Shown in pieces: positions 46,469 through 53,980 of a stretch of DNA of 64,000 bases. The number at the start of each line of letters is the position of its first letter. Position 1 is the stretch's first letter. This stretch comes from Nocardia brasiliensis NBRC 14402 (GTDB taxonomy: Bacteria > Actinomycetota > Actinomycetes > Mycobacteriales > Mycobacteriaceae). The stretch is from contig NZ_BAFT02000110.1 in the NCBI RefSeq assembly GCF_000308475.2, positions 372,001 through 436,000 of the forward strand, given 5' to 3'. The notes below the pieces were generated by a model. The model was not told the DNA's origin and made no database searches. It saw nothing but the letters and a program-made list of their open reading frames with translations. Made by a program: the position numbers and the translations under genes.

Positions 46469-46660
46469 GTGTCCGCGTAGCCTGCGTTTTCTACGCGAAA
46501 TGCGTTGGTACCGTGGCCCACACTGCGGCTCCAACCCGTGCGGCGGACGTGGCCCGCACCGTCTACGCAGCGTGCGTTGCCGACGCAGACTGCGTGGTGC
46601 CGCAGCCCACGCTGCGGACGTAGCCTGATTTGCCGCCGCGGCGTGCGTGGCTGACGGGAA
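46469..46660 (+). pseudogene. Decayed in-frame extension of the kinase tail
   Basis: After the kinase stop (TGA 46466-46468) the same frame has one more stop (TAG 46478-46480) and then stays open to about 46658. It reads PAFSTRNALVPWPTLRLQ and later PSTQRALPTQTAW, which resembles the end of the kinase tail (THRALPTRIAVAPRPTPLP). The tail was therefore probably longer before nonsense mutations. Confidence 0.4.
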
Positions 46661-47593
46661 CGGCGTGGTGCGGCGGCCAGGATCGTGGACACAGTCCGCC
46701 TATGGGACGAAGGTTGTGCCGTAGACGGGACGCTCGTTCACGGCGGTCTGCTCGCAGAAGGGCCTGCTCTCCCGACGTCGCTCGCATTTTAGAAGGAAGG
46801 AGGGCGGGGACCCAGGGCGCAGTGCGTTGCTGATTTCGGTGCTGTGATCGATCTGCATTCTGCGTGAGATCTGTTGTACGGGAGTCGATTACAGCGACAA
46901 ACTGCTTTGATACGGGCTGTCTGCCGAGGTGTGCTCGGCGGCCGTTCCGTCGCGGATGGGTTGCCTTCCCGCTGGGTGTTGCAGCCTTAGCGTCCAGCCT
47001 TCTGGGGCGCGTATCTGCCGTGAGTGTCGATCGCTCTGCTGTTGCTGATAAGGGTGCCGTGCTCGGTATGGGGGTCCAGCCTGGGGGTGTTGATCGATCG
47101 GTTCAGAAGAGGTTGCACTGTGTGCAGTGTCGGGGAGGGTGTGCAATGCACGGATACTTGCGTTGGCGTGCAACATATCTGTCCATTTGGACACCGTTGG
47201 TCGATTTCGGGCCGAGTTCGGTGGTCCGTTCATCGGAGGTAAACCGCTGGTCGACGGCATTTGGCTGGGTGAGCGCCGCGTTCGTTGAGCGCGTAGTTAC
47301 ACATTTGTGATTTTTGCTCGCGAAGGGTGGCCGAGGAACGTTCCGGAGTGGGAGACTGGTGGCAGCCCCTGGTGCAGTGGGGGGGCCGCGCCAACCGTAA
47401 CTGGCTGGTAGCGCACTGCGTCGCAGAAGTCCCTGAATTGGGCTGCACCCACAATGCTTTGGGGGTTCGCGGGGCACGCGAAGCTCGTCGGGCGGGAACC
47501 CATCTGGTGATGGATCCCGACCCAGGAGTTACTGATCGAGGTGATCGGCTCGCGGCCCGCGAACTCCCCCGTTCCACAGGTTGAGGAGTTGAC
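46661..47593. other. Gene-poor stretch before the second island gene
   Basis: A 148-codon frame at 46864-47310 exists but has no ribosome-binding site or family features. The stretch 47150-47320 is AT-richer and has a perfect inverted repeat TGTCCATTTGGACA (47180-47193). The last 80 bases (GGCCCGCGAACTCC, then TTGAGGAGT at 47581-47589) match the region before leader ORF 1. Confidence 0.45.
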
Positions 47594-47689
47594 GTGACCG
47601 GTCTTGTCCGGAGAGCTGGGCGTTTCGCGGGGCTCGATCATGCGCTACGTCCGGATTCAGGTGTCACTGACCGCTTTTCGGCGCGTTGA
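47594..47689 (+). CDS. Leader ORF 2 (31 codons) coupled to the HTH-NlpC-like gene
   Basis: GTG at 47594 with TTGAGGAGT (47581-47589) and the same five-base spacing from GAGGAG as leader 1. It encodes 31 residues (MTGLVRRAGRFAGLDHALR...). The stop TGA (47687-47689) overlaps the TTG start of the next gene as TTGA. Both leaders begin GTGACC and contain LDH followed by a basic stretch, but otherwise differ. Confidence 0.6.
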   Translation: MTGLVRRAGRFAGLDHALRPDSGVTDRFSAR

Positions 47690-49929
47690 GCGCCGAGTTG
47701 GCGCGGCTCGGCGCCGAATTGGGCTGCACCCTCGACCTCGACGCGGCCGCCTACCCGGAACTGCGCGTCGAGTTCCTGGCAATGACCGCGGCGGCGCAGC
47801 GCGACTCGGGACGGTCCAGGGCGGACATCGTGAAACGTTGCGCGGGCCGGCCCGGCAAACAGACGGTGTACAACTACGCCGGTGCCCCGGACTACCTGAG
47901 TTTCCCCAAACCTGAACTCCTGCAACGGTATCTGGTGCACTGCGGCCTCGCGCCCGAGCTGGTGCGGTTCGCGGTCGAGCGCTGCGCGGAGATCAGACGC
48001 AGGTATCCGGAGGCAGGCAAGCCCGGACCGCGCAAGCAGCAACCGGCCCCGCCGGAAAGCCTGGGCCACCACGCACCTGGGCGATCCGCGAGCGCCACCA
48101 CGCAGATCAGTGGGATACCGGAATACGGTAGGCCGGAGGGCACCGGTCTCGGCACGCCCGACCGTCCGGGTCTATGGCACGGATTGGCGCGATCATGCAC
48201 GCCGCGAACAGGTTTCGCTGCGGTCGGCCAGCAGTTCATCACGCTGCTGTCGCCTGCGGTGTACGAGCCGTTCCCGGCGGAGGAGTGGCAGCCGGGCCGC
48301 AGAGCGACCGATGTCTCGCTGACTGACCGCTCCGGCCGCTGGGTGGGCAGTGCCGTGCGGGATTCGGGCGTGCGGATCTCACCGGGACGCATGGCCTTGC
48401 GGATGGTGCATGCGGAACTCGAAAGTGGTGTGCGGCACGACGATCACACCGCTGCAGCGAGCCTGGTGCGCCGGGCATACGACGCAGCCGGCATCGCCCT
48501 GCACACGCGGGCCGGAGAGCAGGCCGAAGCCGGAGTGCCGGTGCCGTTGAACCAGGCCGAACCAGGCGACATTCTCATCCGACACGACGGCGGCCTCGCC
48601 CTGTATGCAGGCAGCGGCACGGCACTCTTGCTCGGCACCGGCAACCCGAATCCTCAACCGGTACAACCGGATCAAATCCGCACGACGCGCCGCATCACCT
48701 GGGCGTCGGTGCCCCTGCAGCACAGGCCGGACCTCCCGAGCGGGGCTCGTCCGGACTCCAACCGCCAGCTCCCGGACCGGCCCCTGCGGCCGGTGAGCAT
48801 CGCTTCCGACCCTGCCGACGTTGCGTCGTGCGCTGCTGACGGTGCGCTGTGCCGCGCCGACGTTGCGTCGTGCGCTGCTGAGGGTGCGCTGTGCGCCGCC
48901 GACGTCGTGCCGAGTTATGCCGACGTTGCGCCGCCCCATCCTGTCGATCCGGAGGGCTGGAAGTCGGCGGACGAGCGTGAAGGGCGGTGGTCTACGGAAC
49001 GGCTGGAGGGTTCGCGGTCGAACGAAGAGCCGCACAGTTCGGGGTCGGCGGAAGAGCCAGCGGGTTCGGGGTTGGTGGGAGAGCCGGAGGGGGCACGTTC
49101 GACGGAACAGGTTGTCGCAGCTTACGAGCGGGCGATGGGGGCGGCGAGTCGGCTGGTCGAGGTTGCGGGGCGGGCGGCGGTGCCGGGGTTGGCGGCGCTG
49201 CGGGCGGTTGATCGGCTGGTGTTTCCGTATGAGGGGTCGCAAGGGTGGCTGGTGCGTGCGGCGTTCGAGGCGATCGACCTGCCGTTGCCCGCCGAGATCA
49301 GGTTCGAGTTGCCGGTGATGGCGGTCGCGCTGCGGCGGCTGGCGGTGCGACCGGGCGACATCGTGTTCACCGAGTCGGGCTTGCTCGGGATCTACGGCGA
49401 GTGTGGGGAGTTGGTGCATCTGGGGCCTGCGGGTACCCGTGCGGTCACCGATTTGCATCCGGCAGTGTACGCCGCCGCGTGGCGGGTGTCCGCGGTCCCG
49501 GCTCGAACGGGTTACGGGCTGGTGAGCGCGGTGACGATGGTCGAGCACGACGACGCGGGCCGTCTCATGCGGATCGACCGGCTCGGCGAACGTCGCAGCG
49601 GTAGACACAACCGGAGTCCGGAAACGGCCGAGGTCGTCGCGATGGTGATCGAGGTGGTGGAACAGGTCACGCGGCGCGGGGTAGTGCTGCCGCTCAGCTC
49701 CCGAGAGTTGTTCGCTGCAGCCAACTTTCGGGGTGGTGTCGAGTTCTCGCCAATGACCGCGGCATGGGATCCGCGGTGTGAGCCGGTGTATCCCCTGGAT
49801 GCGTGTTTGCCCACCGCGCCCGACCAGGCACCAGCGAATCCTGCGACCGCGGCACAATTGTTCCTGGCCAGGTCCGGCTCGGCACAGTTGGCCCGGTGGG
49901 TCAGGCGGCCGAGGCCGGGAGTTGCATGA
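47686..49929 (+). CDS. HTH protein with two catalytically dead NlpC/P60-like domains
   Basis: A 747-residue soluble protein. Residues 1-105 are helical with an HTH like that of the kinase gene (KQTVYNYAGAPDYLSF against RSTVYNWL; then PKPELLQRYLVHCGLAPELV). Residues 240-325 follow the NlpC/P60 pattern (AASLVRRAYDAAGIAL, QAEPGDILI, GGLALYAGSG), but the catalytic Cys (DCSG in active members) is Ala/Ser and the His is lost. Residues 505-600 repeat the pattern (GSQGWLVRAAFEAIDLPLP, RPGDIVFTESGLLGIYG), again without Cys and His. The two are joined by 14-residue repeats and an acidic linker. The start is TTG, fixed by overlap with leader 2. Inactive NlpC folds may bind cell-wall peptides; this is inference. 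Confidence 0.75.
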   Translation: MSAELARLGAELGCTLDLDAAAYPELRVEFLAMTAAAQRDSGRSRADIVKRCAGRPGKQTVYNYAGAPDYLSFPKPELLQRYLVHCGLAPELVRFAVERCAEIRRRYPEAGKPGPRKQQPAPPESLGHHAPGRSASATTQISGIPEYGRPEGTGLGTPDRPGLWHGLARSCTPRTGFAAVGQQFITLLSPAVYEPFPAEEWQPGRRATDVSLTDRSGRWVGSAVRDSGVRISPGRMALRMVHAELESGVRHDDHTAAASLVRRAYDAAGIALHTRAGEQAEAGVPVPLNQAEPGDILIRHDGGLALYAGSGTALLLGTGNPNPQPVQPDQIRTTRRITWASVPLQHRPDLPSGARPDSNRQLPDRPLRPVSIASDPADVASCAADGALCRADVASCAAEGALCAADVVPSYADVAPPHPVDPEGWKSADEREGRWSTERLEGSRSNEEPHSSGSAEEPAGSGLVGEPEGARSTEQVVAAYERAMGAASRLVEVAGRAAVPGLAALRAVDRLVFPYEGSQGWLVRAAFEAIDLPLPAEIRFELPVMAVALRRLAVRPGDIVFTESGLLGIYGECGELVHLGPAGTRAVTDLHPAVYAAAWRVSAVPARTGYGLVSAVTMVEHDDAGRLMRIDRLGERRSGRHNRSPETAEVVAMVIEVVEQVTRRGVVLPLSSRELFAAANFRGGVEFSPMTAAWDPRCEPVYPLDACLPTAPDQAPANPATAAQLFLARSGSAQLARWVRRPRPGVA
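48814..48909. repeat. 42-bp in-frame tandem repeat
   Basis: Copies at 48814-48855 and 48856-48897 differ at few bases and a partial third starts at 48898. They encode ADVASCAADGALCR and ADVASCAAEGALCA. Cysteine-rich repeats are odd in a linker. Confidence 0.85.
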
Positions 49930-50330
49930 GCGGAATCCCCTGTGTGCCCTTGTTCATGTGGCATGTGGAGACTCCAGCGGCAGCTTCGCAGGGCTCGGAC
50001 CGCGTCGGCAGCGGCGAGTCCGCGATCGCGGCGCAGCTGGTGCTGGCCAGATCGGGGACGACATCGCGAGCGCGTTGGGTCAGGCGGCTCAGGCCAGGAG
50101 CCGTGTGGGAGGAATCCTTTGAGCCCCAGTTCGTGTGCGTGTGGAGACTCCGGTGGCAGCTTCGCGAGGCTTGGACTGCGGCGGCAGCGGCGAGTCCCCC
50201 TGTGGTGCAGTGGGTGCCAGGTCGGGCACGGTGTCGCTTGCGTGGTGACGTCAAGCGGCGGAAGACCGGAGTCGCGTGAGCGAAACTCGTTGTTTCCCAG
50301 TTCGTGTGGCGTGTGGAGCGGTTGGGTGGT
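49834..50330. repeat. Three degenerate tandem copies of about 178 bp spanning the gene end
   Basis: Copies begin at 49834, 50014 and 50190. The first holds the last 32 codons of the HTH-NlpC-like gene and its stop; the second still encodes AAQLVLARSGTTSRARWVRR, like the true end AAQLFLARSGSAQLARWVRR. All share GTGTGGAGACTCC-like and GGCAGCTTCGC segments. They arose by tandem duplication of the 3' end and have since diverged. Confidence 0.75.
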
Positions 50331-50338
50331 GGCCTTTT

Positions 50339-50442
50339 GGGCAGGTCGGCCTCGCTCGGGCCGCGGTGACTTGGTTGGTACCTCGTTGTCGCTTGGGCCG
50401 CGGTGACTGCGGGCAGCTCGGCGTCGCTCGGACCGCGCCGAC
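50339..50442. repeat. Three copies of a 33-36 bp unit
   Basis: Units at 50339-50371, 50372-50407 and 50408-50442 share the end TCGCTCGGGCCGCGGTGACT with small changes. They follow directly on the 178-bp repeats. No gene here. Confidence 0.65.
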
Positions 50443-50493
50443 TCGGTGCGACTCATGCGATGCTCGAAGCCATTCTTCGAACTTGCCGACCGT

Positions 50494-50810
50494 TTTGGGC
50501 GTAGCGGCTACCTGTGATGGTGTTGCACGTCAATGGTCGGGTGCGTCGACTGGTGCGCTGAGTCAGGTTGGGCGGTGGAGGTTTTGGGGAGTGGCGATTC
50601 TCGTGCCGGTGCGGCCGTCCAGGTTGCGCGCCGGACTGATGTGCCGAGTTTGGTTGGGCTCAGCCCGTTTTAAGTGCGGGGGCTACCCGTGAGGGCGTAG
50701 CCGTCCCAGGTTGGCGCGTTGTGCGGGGGCGTCGAGTTCGTTTGGGCGGTATGGGTTTTAGGTGTGGTGGGCTACCAGTGATGTGTAGCCCTTCCCGGGT
50801 TTGCACCCGG
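50494..50810. repeat. Three copies of a GGCTACC hairpin element
   Basis: A GGCTACCnGTGA core recurs at about 50507, 50680 and 50770, each preceded by a TTTTGGG/TTTTAAG-like stretch. Two copies form perfect hairpins: GGCTAC...GTAGCC (50680-50701) and GGGCTAC...GTAGCCC (50769-50791). The first has GTAGCGGCTAC (50501-50511). CCGGGT-TTGC-ACCCGG (50795-50810) follows the last. Confidence 0.7.
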
Positions 50811-50970
50811 ATCATGCTGGGCGCTTCGTGTGCCGTACCCGGCTGTAGGTGCAGGTCAGGTGCGTGGTGTCTCGTTCCGGGGTGGTCGACTGGCTGTGGT
50901 TGCGGCTCGAGCGGCGTGGGATAGGGGGAGGTTGGGTTGTCTGGACCAAGCGACAGATAGGTGGGAGGTC

Positions 50971-51032
50971 CACAGAGTTTCGATACGGTTCACAGGGGTT
51001 GTAGCTGCTGTGAAGCGTATGGAAGCTCTGTG
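50971..51032. repeat. 25-bp imperfect inverted repeat (large hairpin)
   Basis: The left arm 50971-50995 (CACAGAGTTTCG...) and right arm 51008-51032 (...GGAAGCTCTGTG) pair at 22 of 25 positions around a 12-base loop. A second, perfect hairpin ACCAAGC-GACA-GCTTGGT lies at 51101-51118, whose left half ACCAAGCGACAG also occurs at 50945. Confidence 0.8.
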
Positions 51033-51183
51033 AAGCCTCGGGTCGTGCTGTTGCGCGCAGAGGATCTCGCCGAGAACGCGGGGCAACTAGTGGGGTATGT
51101 ACCAAGCGACAGCTTGGTGCGGGTCGACACTCGGAAACCCCACAGCTGCACCAGTTTTGGGATCTGAACCCTTCATATCGCCC

Positions 51184-51374
51184 AGAACTGGTGCGGATTC
51201 CGGGAACTGGGGCGGATTCCGAGAACTGGTGGGGGATCCCGGGAACTGGTGGGGGATCCCGGGAACTGGTGGGGGATCCCGAGAGCTAGTGGAGATTCCA
51301 GGAACTGGTGCGAGTCCGGGACCTGGTAGCGATCCAACGAACTGGTGTGCGTCCGAGAACTGGTGCGGATCCCA
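51184..51374. repeat. About ten 18-21 bp GAACTGGTG tandem units
   Basis: Degenerate units of the form GAACTGGTGGGGGATCCCGG. Three neighbouring units are nearly identical; the outer ones vary. Each central unit contains the palindrome GGGATCCC. The period is not a multiple of three, so the array is not coding. Confidence 0.9.
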
Positions 51375-51564
51375 AAAGCCCCCGCAGACCGCCCCACCCG
51401 CCCCCGAGAGGGACGCTCGAGAACGGCACCACAGCCAGGCGACCACGCGGGGACGAGACACCGCGCGTCTGACCTGCGCCTACAGCGGGGAAGGCCACCT
51501 GACGCGCCCAGCACTATCCATGTAACTCCCGCGGCAGGAACAACAAACTGAGCTGGCAAACTTC

Positions 51565-51667
51565 GGCAGCCAGCCCACCACCCCAACGCAACGTTCTCTC
51601 CGGTAGCCCACCTCCCCAGCGCAACGTTCTCTCCGGCAGTCAACTGCCCAAACGCAACACCCCGCCC
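51565..51667. repeat. Three 33-37 bp units around CGCAACGTTCTCTCC
   Basis: Units at 51565-51601, 51602-51634 and 51635-51667. The first two end in GCAACGTTCTCTCC; the third has decayed. It lies 190 bases after the GAACTGGTG array. Confidence 0.7.
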
Positions 51668-52460
51668 GGGAAACCCATCGCACCCACCCGAAATACTTCC
51701 ACCCGATCATAATCGTGCCCGATTATTCCCCGCCGACCATTCTCCCACTCAAGTTTCAATGGAACCGGACGATCCGGCATAAATAAGACCGAGCCCGGAA
51801 TGCTGAGGGTGGACCTCCGCTTGCGGACGGAAGCCCACCGGTTTCACCCCGATTCTCGGTCACATTCCCTGTTTGAGTCCGGGGGGAGTCGGCGCGCGAG
51901 GAGATCGCCGCGCTCAACTCGCCGTCCAGTGAACCACGGACCAGGGGTCGGAACAACCCTGACATGTGTGCGGCAGTGCTGTCCTGGATGTGTCCATCCC
52001 GGTCCCAGCTTCCAAAAGCACTGGTAAACGCCAATTTTGGACCAGTCCAAATGGTCTTGAAGTCGACCGCGCTGCCTTGCTTAGGTTGTCAGCACGAGTT
52101 AATTGGAATCGTTGGGGAATTCCAATTGAAGCCCGCACCTCGTTGGAATAGTCGGACTCGATGTCACGTCCAATTCGGATCCGGTCAACGCTGGAACACT
52201 TCTCTCCGGGTTCGGAACGGTCCAGTAGGAACGGTTCAAAACAAACGTTGAAACCCGGCCGTTTTTAGTTATGCTCGTGATCGCCTTCCGGTCCGGCGAG
52301 GCGGGCGAACTCCGACAAACTTGCGGATCGGGTTCGCCGGTAATTCGAACGTGCACTTGGTTGTGTGCTGGTCACATTCCCTGAAGATTCACGAGTCCGT
52401 TGTTCGGCGGGCTGACGCGGTCCTGGAACACGGATGCCACACGAGGAGAACAACACAGAG
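51668..52460. other. AT-richer right edge of the island, with palindromes
   Basis: No gene seen. Between 51980 and 52400 the DNA is clearly AT-richer. It has TTTGGAC-CA-GTCCAAA (52036-52051, perfect) and AATTGGAAT...ATTCCAATT (52101-52127, 9-bp arms, 9-base loop), sequences related to the palindromes at the left edge. GGTCACATTCCCTG occurs twice, near 51859 and 52369. Confidence 0.5.
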
Positions 52461-52904
52461 ATGCTGAATTCACACCGACATCCCGCGGACGACGCCGAGC
52501 GCCTCGGCGCCGTCCCAGATCAGGTGCACCCCACGGTAGTGCCGCTGCCACCGGCCGAGCCGCAACCGGGGGCTCACGCCGAGGACCAGCACAGCTGCGG
52601 TCACGAGCCGCCGTTGGCGCCACTCCCCGCGCCGATGGTCGTCGAGCGGCCCGCGACCTTCCGTGCGCTGACACGACGAGCCAAGGTCGACCTCCGGTTG
52701 GTCGCGGGCAGCGCGTTCACGGCCGCGACGTTCACCCAGTTGGCCGGACACGGCTGGCCGGACGACGGACTGGAAACGACGATGGCAGGTAGCGCGGCGC
52801 TGTTCGCGGCGCGCACCGCGTGGCCGATCCTCCGCGCGGTATGGCGGTACTGCGGACCCGAGGAGATCTCTCTCCGCATCCGCTTCCGTGGTCCGCGCAG
52901 CTGA
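52461..52904 (+). CDS. Small membrane protein with Pro/His-rich N-terminus
   Basis: A 147-residue protein. Residues 1-65 are hydrophilic, rich in Pro, His and Glu (HPTVVPLPPAEPQPGAHAED). Residues about 78-95 and 105-125 are hydrophobic (RLVAGSAFTAATFTQLAG; TTMAGSAALFAARTAWPIL), followed by a basic end. The start may be 52461 (CAGAG upstream, GAGGAG at distance) or the ATG at 52434. I do not recognise a family. It lies downstream of the TTTGGAC palindrome and may be a third member of the island. Confidence 0.6.
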   Translation: MLNSHRHPADDAERLGAVPDQVHPTVVPLPPAEPQPGAHAEDQHSCGHEPPLAPLPAPMVVERPATFRALTRRAKVDLRLVAGSAFTAATFTQLAGHGWPDDGLETTMAGSAALFAARTAWPILRAVWRYCGPEEISLRIRFRGPRS

Positions 52905-53017
52905 GCGCGCGGCCGGGGGCGGGCAAACCGCCCGCCCTCGGCGCGTCGTCGCTCGACACGACGGGGTCGGGACGACCAGAAGGCGAACTACTACACAGCA
53001 TCGTCTACCGTTGGACT

Positions 53018-53320
53018 GTGAGCATTCTCGAGACAGTGCTGATCTTCGGCGGCATCCCGCTGGTGATTTATGGCGCCATCGCCGGATTGTCGTATCTCGG
53101 TAAGCCACTCGCTGGTGAGAAGCCGGCCCACTACGACCTCGGTCAGCAGTGGACCTCGGCGCCGGTGCTGTGGAGTGCGACCGACGAGGTGACCTCGGCG
53201 GTTCATCACGAAAGGGCAGAGGAGGCGCACGGCGGGCATGCGGAGCCGCATGGTCACCACGCGGCCATCGACGCCCCCAAGGCGGAGCTGATCGGAGGCC
53301 GGGCAAGTGGCAAGTTCTAA
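53018..53320 (+). CDS. ctaJ: aa3-type cytochrome oxidase subunit CtaJ-like
   Basis: A 100-residue protein with one N-terminal transmembrane helix: MSILETVLIFGGIPLVIYGA, followed by GLSYLGKPLAGEKPAHYDLG and a histidine-rich tail (HGGHAEPHGHH). This is the pattern of the small actinobacterial aa3 oxidase subunit CtaJ. The GTG at 53018 has no ribosome-binding site and may be leaderless. It overlaps the next gene by 14 bases. Confidence 0.82.
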   Translation: MSILETVLIFGGIPLVIYGAIAGLSYLGKPLAGEKPAHYDLGQQWTSAPVLWSATDEVTSAVHHERAEEAHGGHAEPHGHHAAIDAPKAELIGGRASGKF

Positions 53321-53771
53321 GTGGCCCGCGGTGGTCGAGGCCGACCTGCCGCACGGGTACGTCGTCACCAGCAGCGGACGCGTGTCCGGCGTGCACGAGG
53401 CCGGTGACGTGTTCAAGGAAGCCCCGTTCAGCGATGACGAGCGGCTGGCCATCGACAACGTGCTCACCGAGGCGACCCGCGCGACCAAGGTGCGGTTCAA
53501 CATCTACATCGGCGATCTCGGCACCGACCCGGCAGCCGGCGCGGATGCGATCTTCCCCTCGACCCCCGAGGCGCCCGCTTCGGTGCTCATCGCGGTCTCG
53601 CCCAACGACAAGGCGATCGAGGTGCGCTCCGGCCGCGCGGTCGCCGACCGCGCGAACGACCGCGTCTGCCAGCTCGGCGTCACCGCCGCGCTCAGCTCGT
53701 TCCGGCAGGGCCAGCTGATCGACGGGCTGGTTTCGGCGGTGCGCGTGATGGCCGCCGCCATCGGCCGCTGA
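53307..53771 (+). CDS. DUF5130 protein (Rv2468c-like)
   Basis: A 154-residue protein with the TPM-like alpha/beta pattern: FSDDERLAIDNVLTEATRAT, KVRFNIYIGDLG and VSPNDKAIEVRSG. It ends with a helix rich in Ala, Val and Met. GGAGG precedes the GTG start. By position it corresponds to Rv2468c. Function unknown; overlap with ctaJ suggests a joint role at the membrane. Confidence 0.82.
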   Translation: MASSKWPAVVEADLPHGYVVTSSGRVSGVHEAGDVFKEAPFSDDERLAIDNVLTEATRATKVRFNIYIGDLGTDPAAGADAIFPSTPEAPASVLIAVSPNDKAIEVRSGRAVADRANDRVCQLGVTAALSSFRQGQLIDGLVSAVRVMAAAIGR

Positions 53772-53841
53772 CAATCCGAAACCGCCACCGCGCCTGAGCC
53801 TTACCGCCGGCGCGGCACGGCGAAAGCACGAGCGTGTTCTT

Positions 53842-53876
53842 CCGGCGCGCACACCTCAGCAGGGTGTGCGCGCCGG
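53842..53876 (+). terminator. Hairpin terminator after DUF5130 gene
   Basis: CCGGCGCGCACACC and GGTGTGCGCGCCGG form a perfect 14-bp stem with a 7-base loop, followed by TTTC. It lies 70 bases after the stop. Confidence 0.85.
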
Positions 53877-53980
53877 TTTCGTTTGCCCACTCCACGGTGC
53901 GCAGACGCGGTCCGATTTTTTTCGGCAAGCACAAGAACTTGGGCTTGTTGGTCGTGGCCTCGCTCGCGCACCTTGGGAAT

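Noticed and set aside
46864..47310. A 148-codon frame between the two island genes
   Set aside because: No ribosome-binding site, no family features, and the region is AT-richer and carries a likely operator palindrome.
49929..50280. A second small gene after the HTH-NlpC-like gene
   Set aside because: The apparent coding similarity comes from tandem duplicated 3' ends; no frame has a start site and full length.
51184..51374. CRISPR array
   Set aside because: The units touch each other without unique spacers, are degenerate, and no cas gene is in the window.
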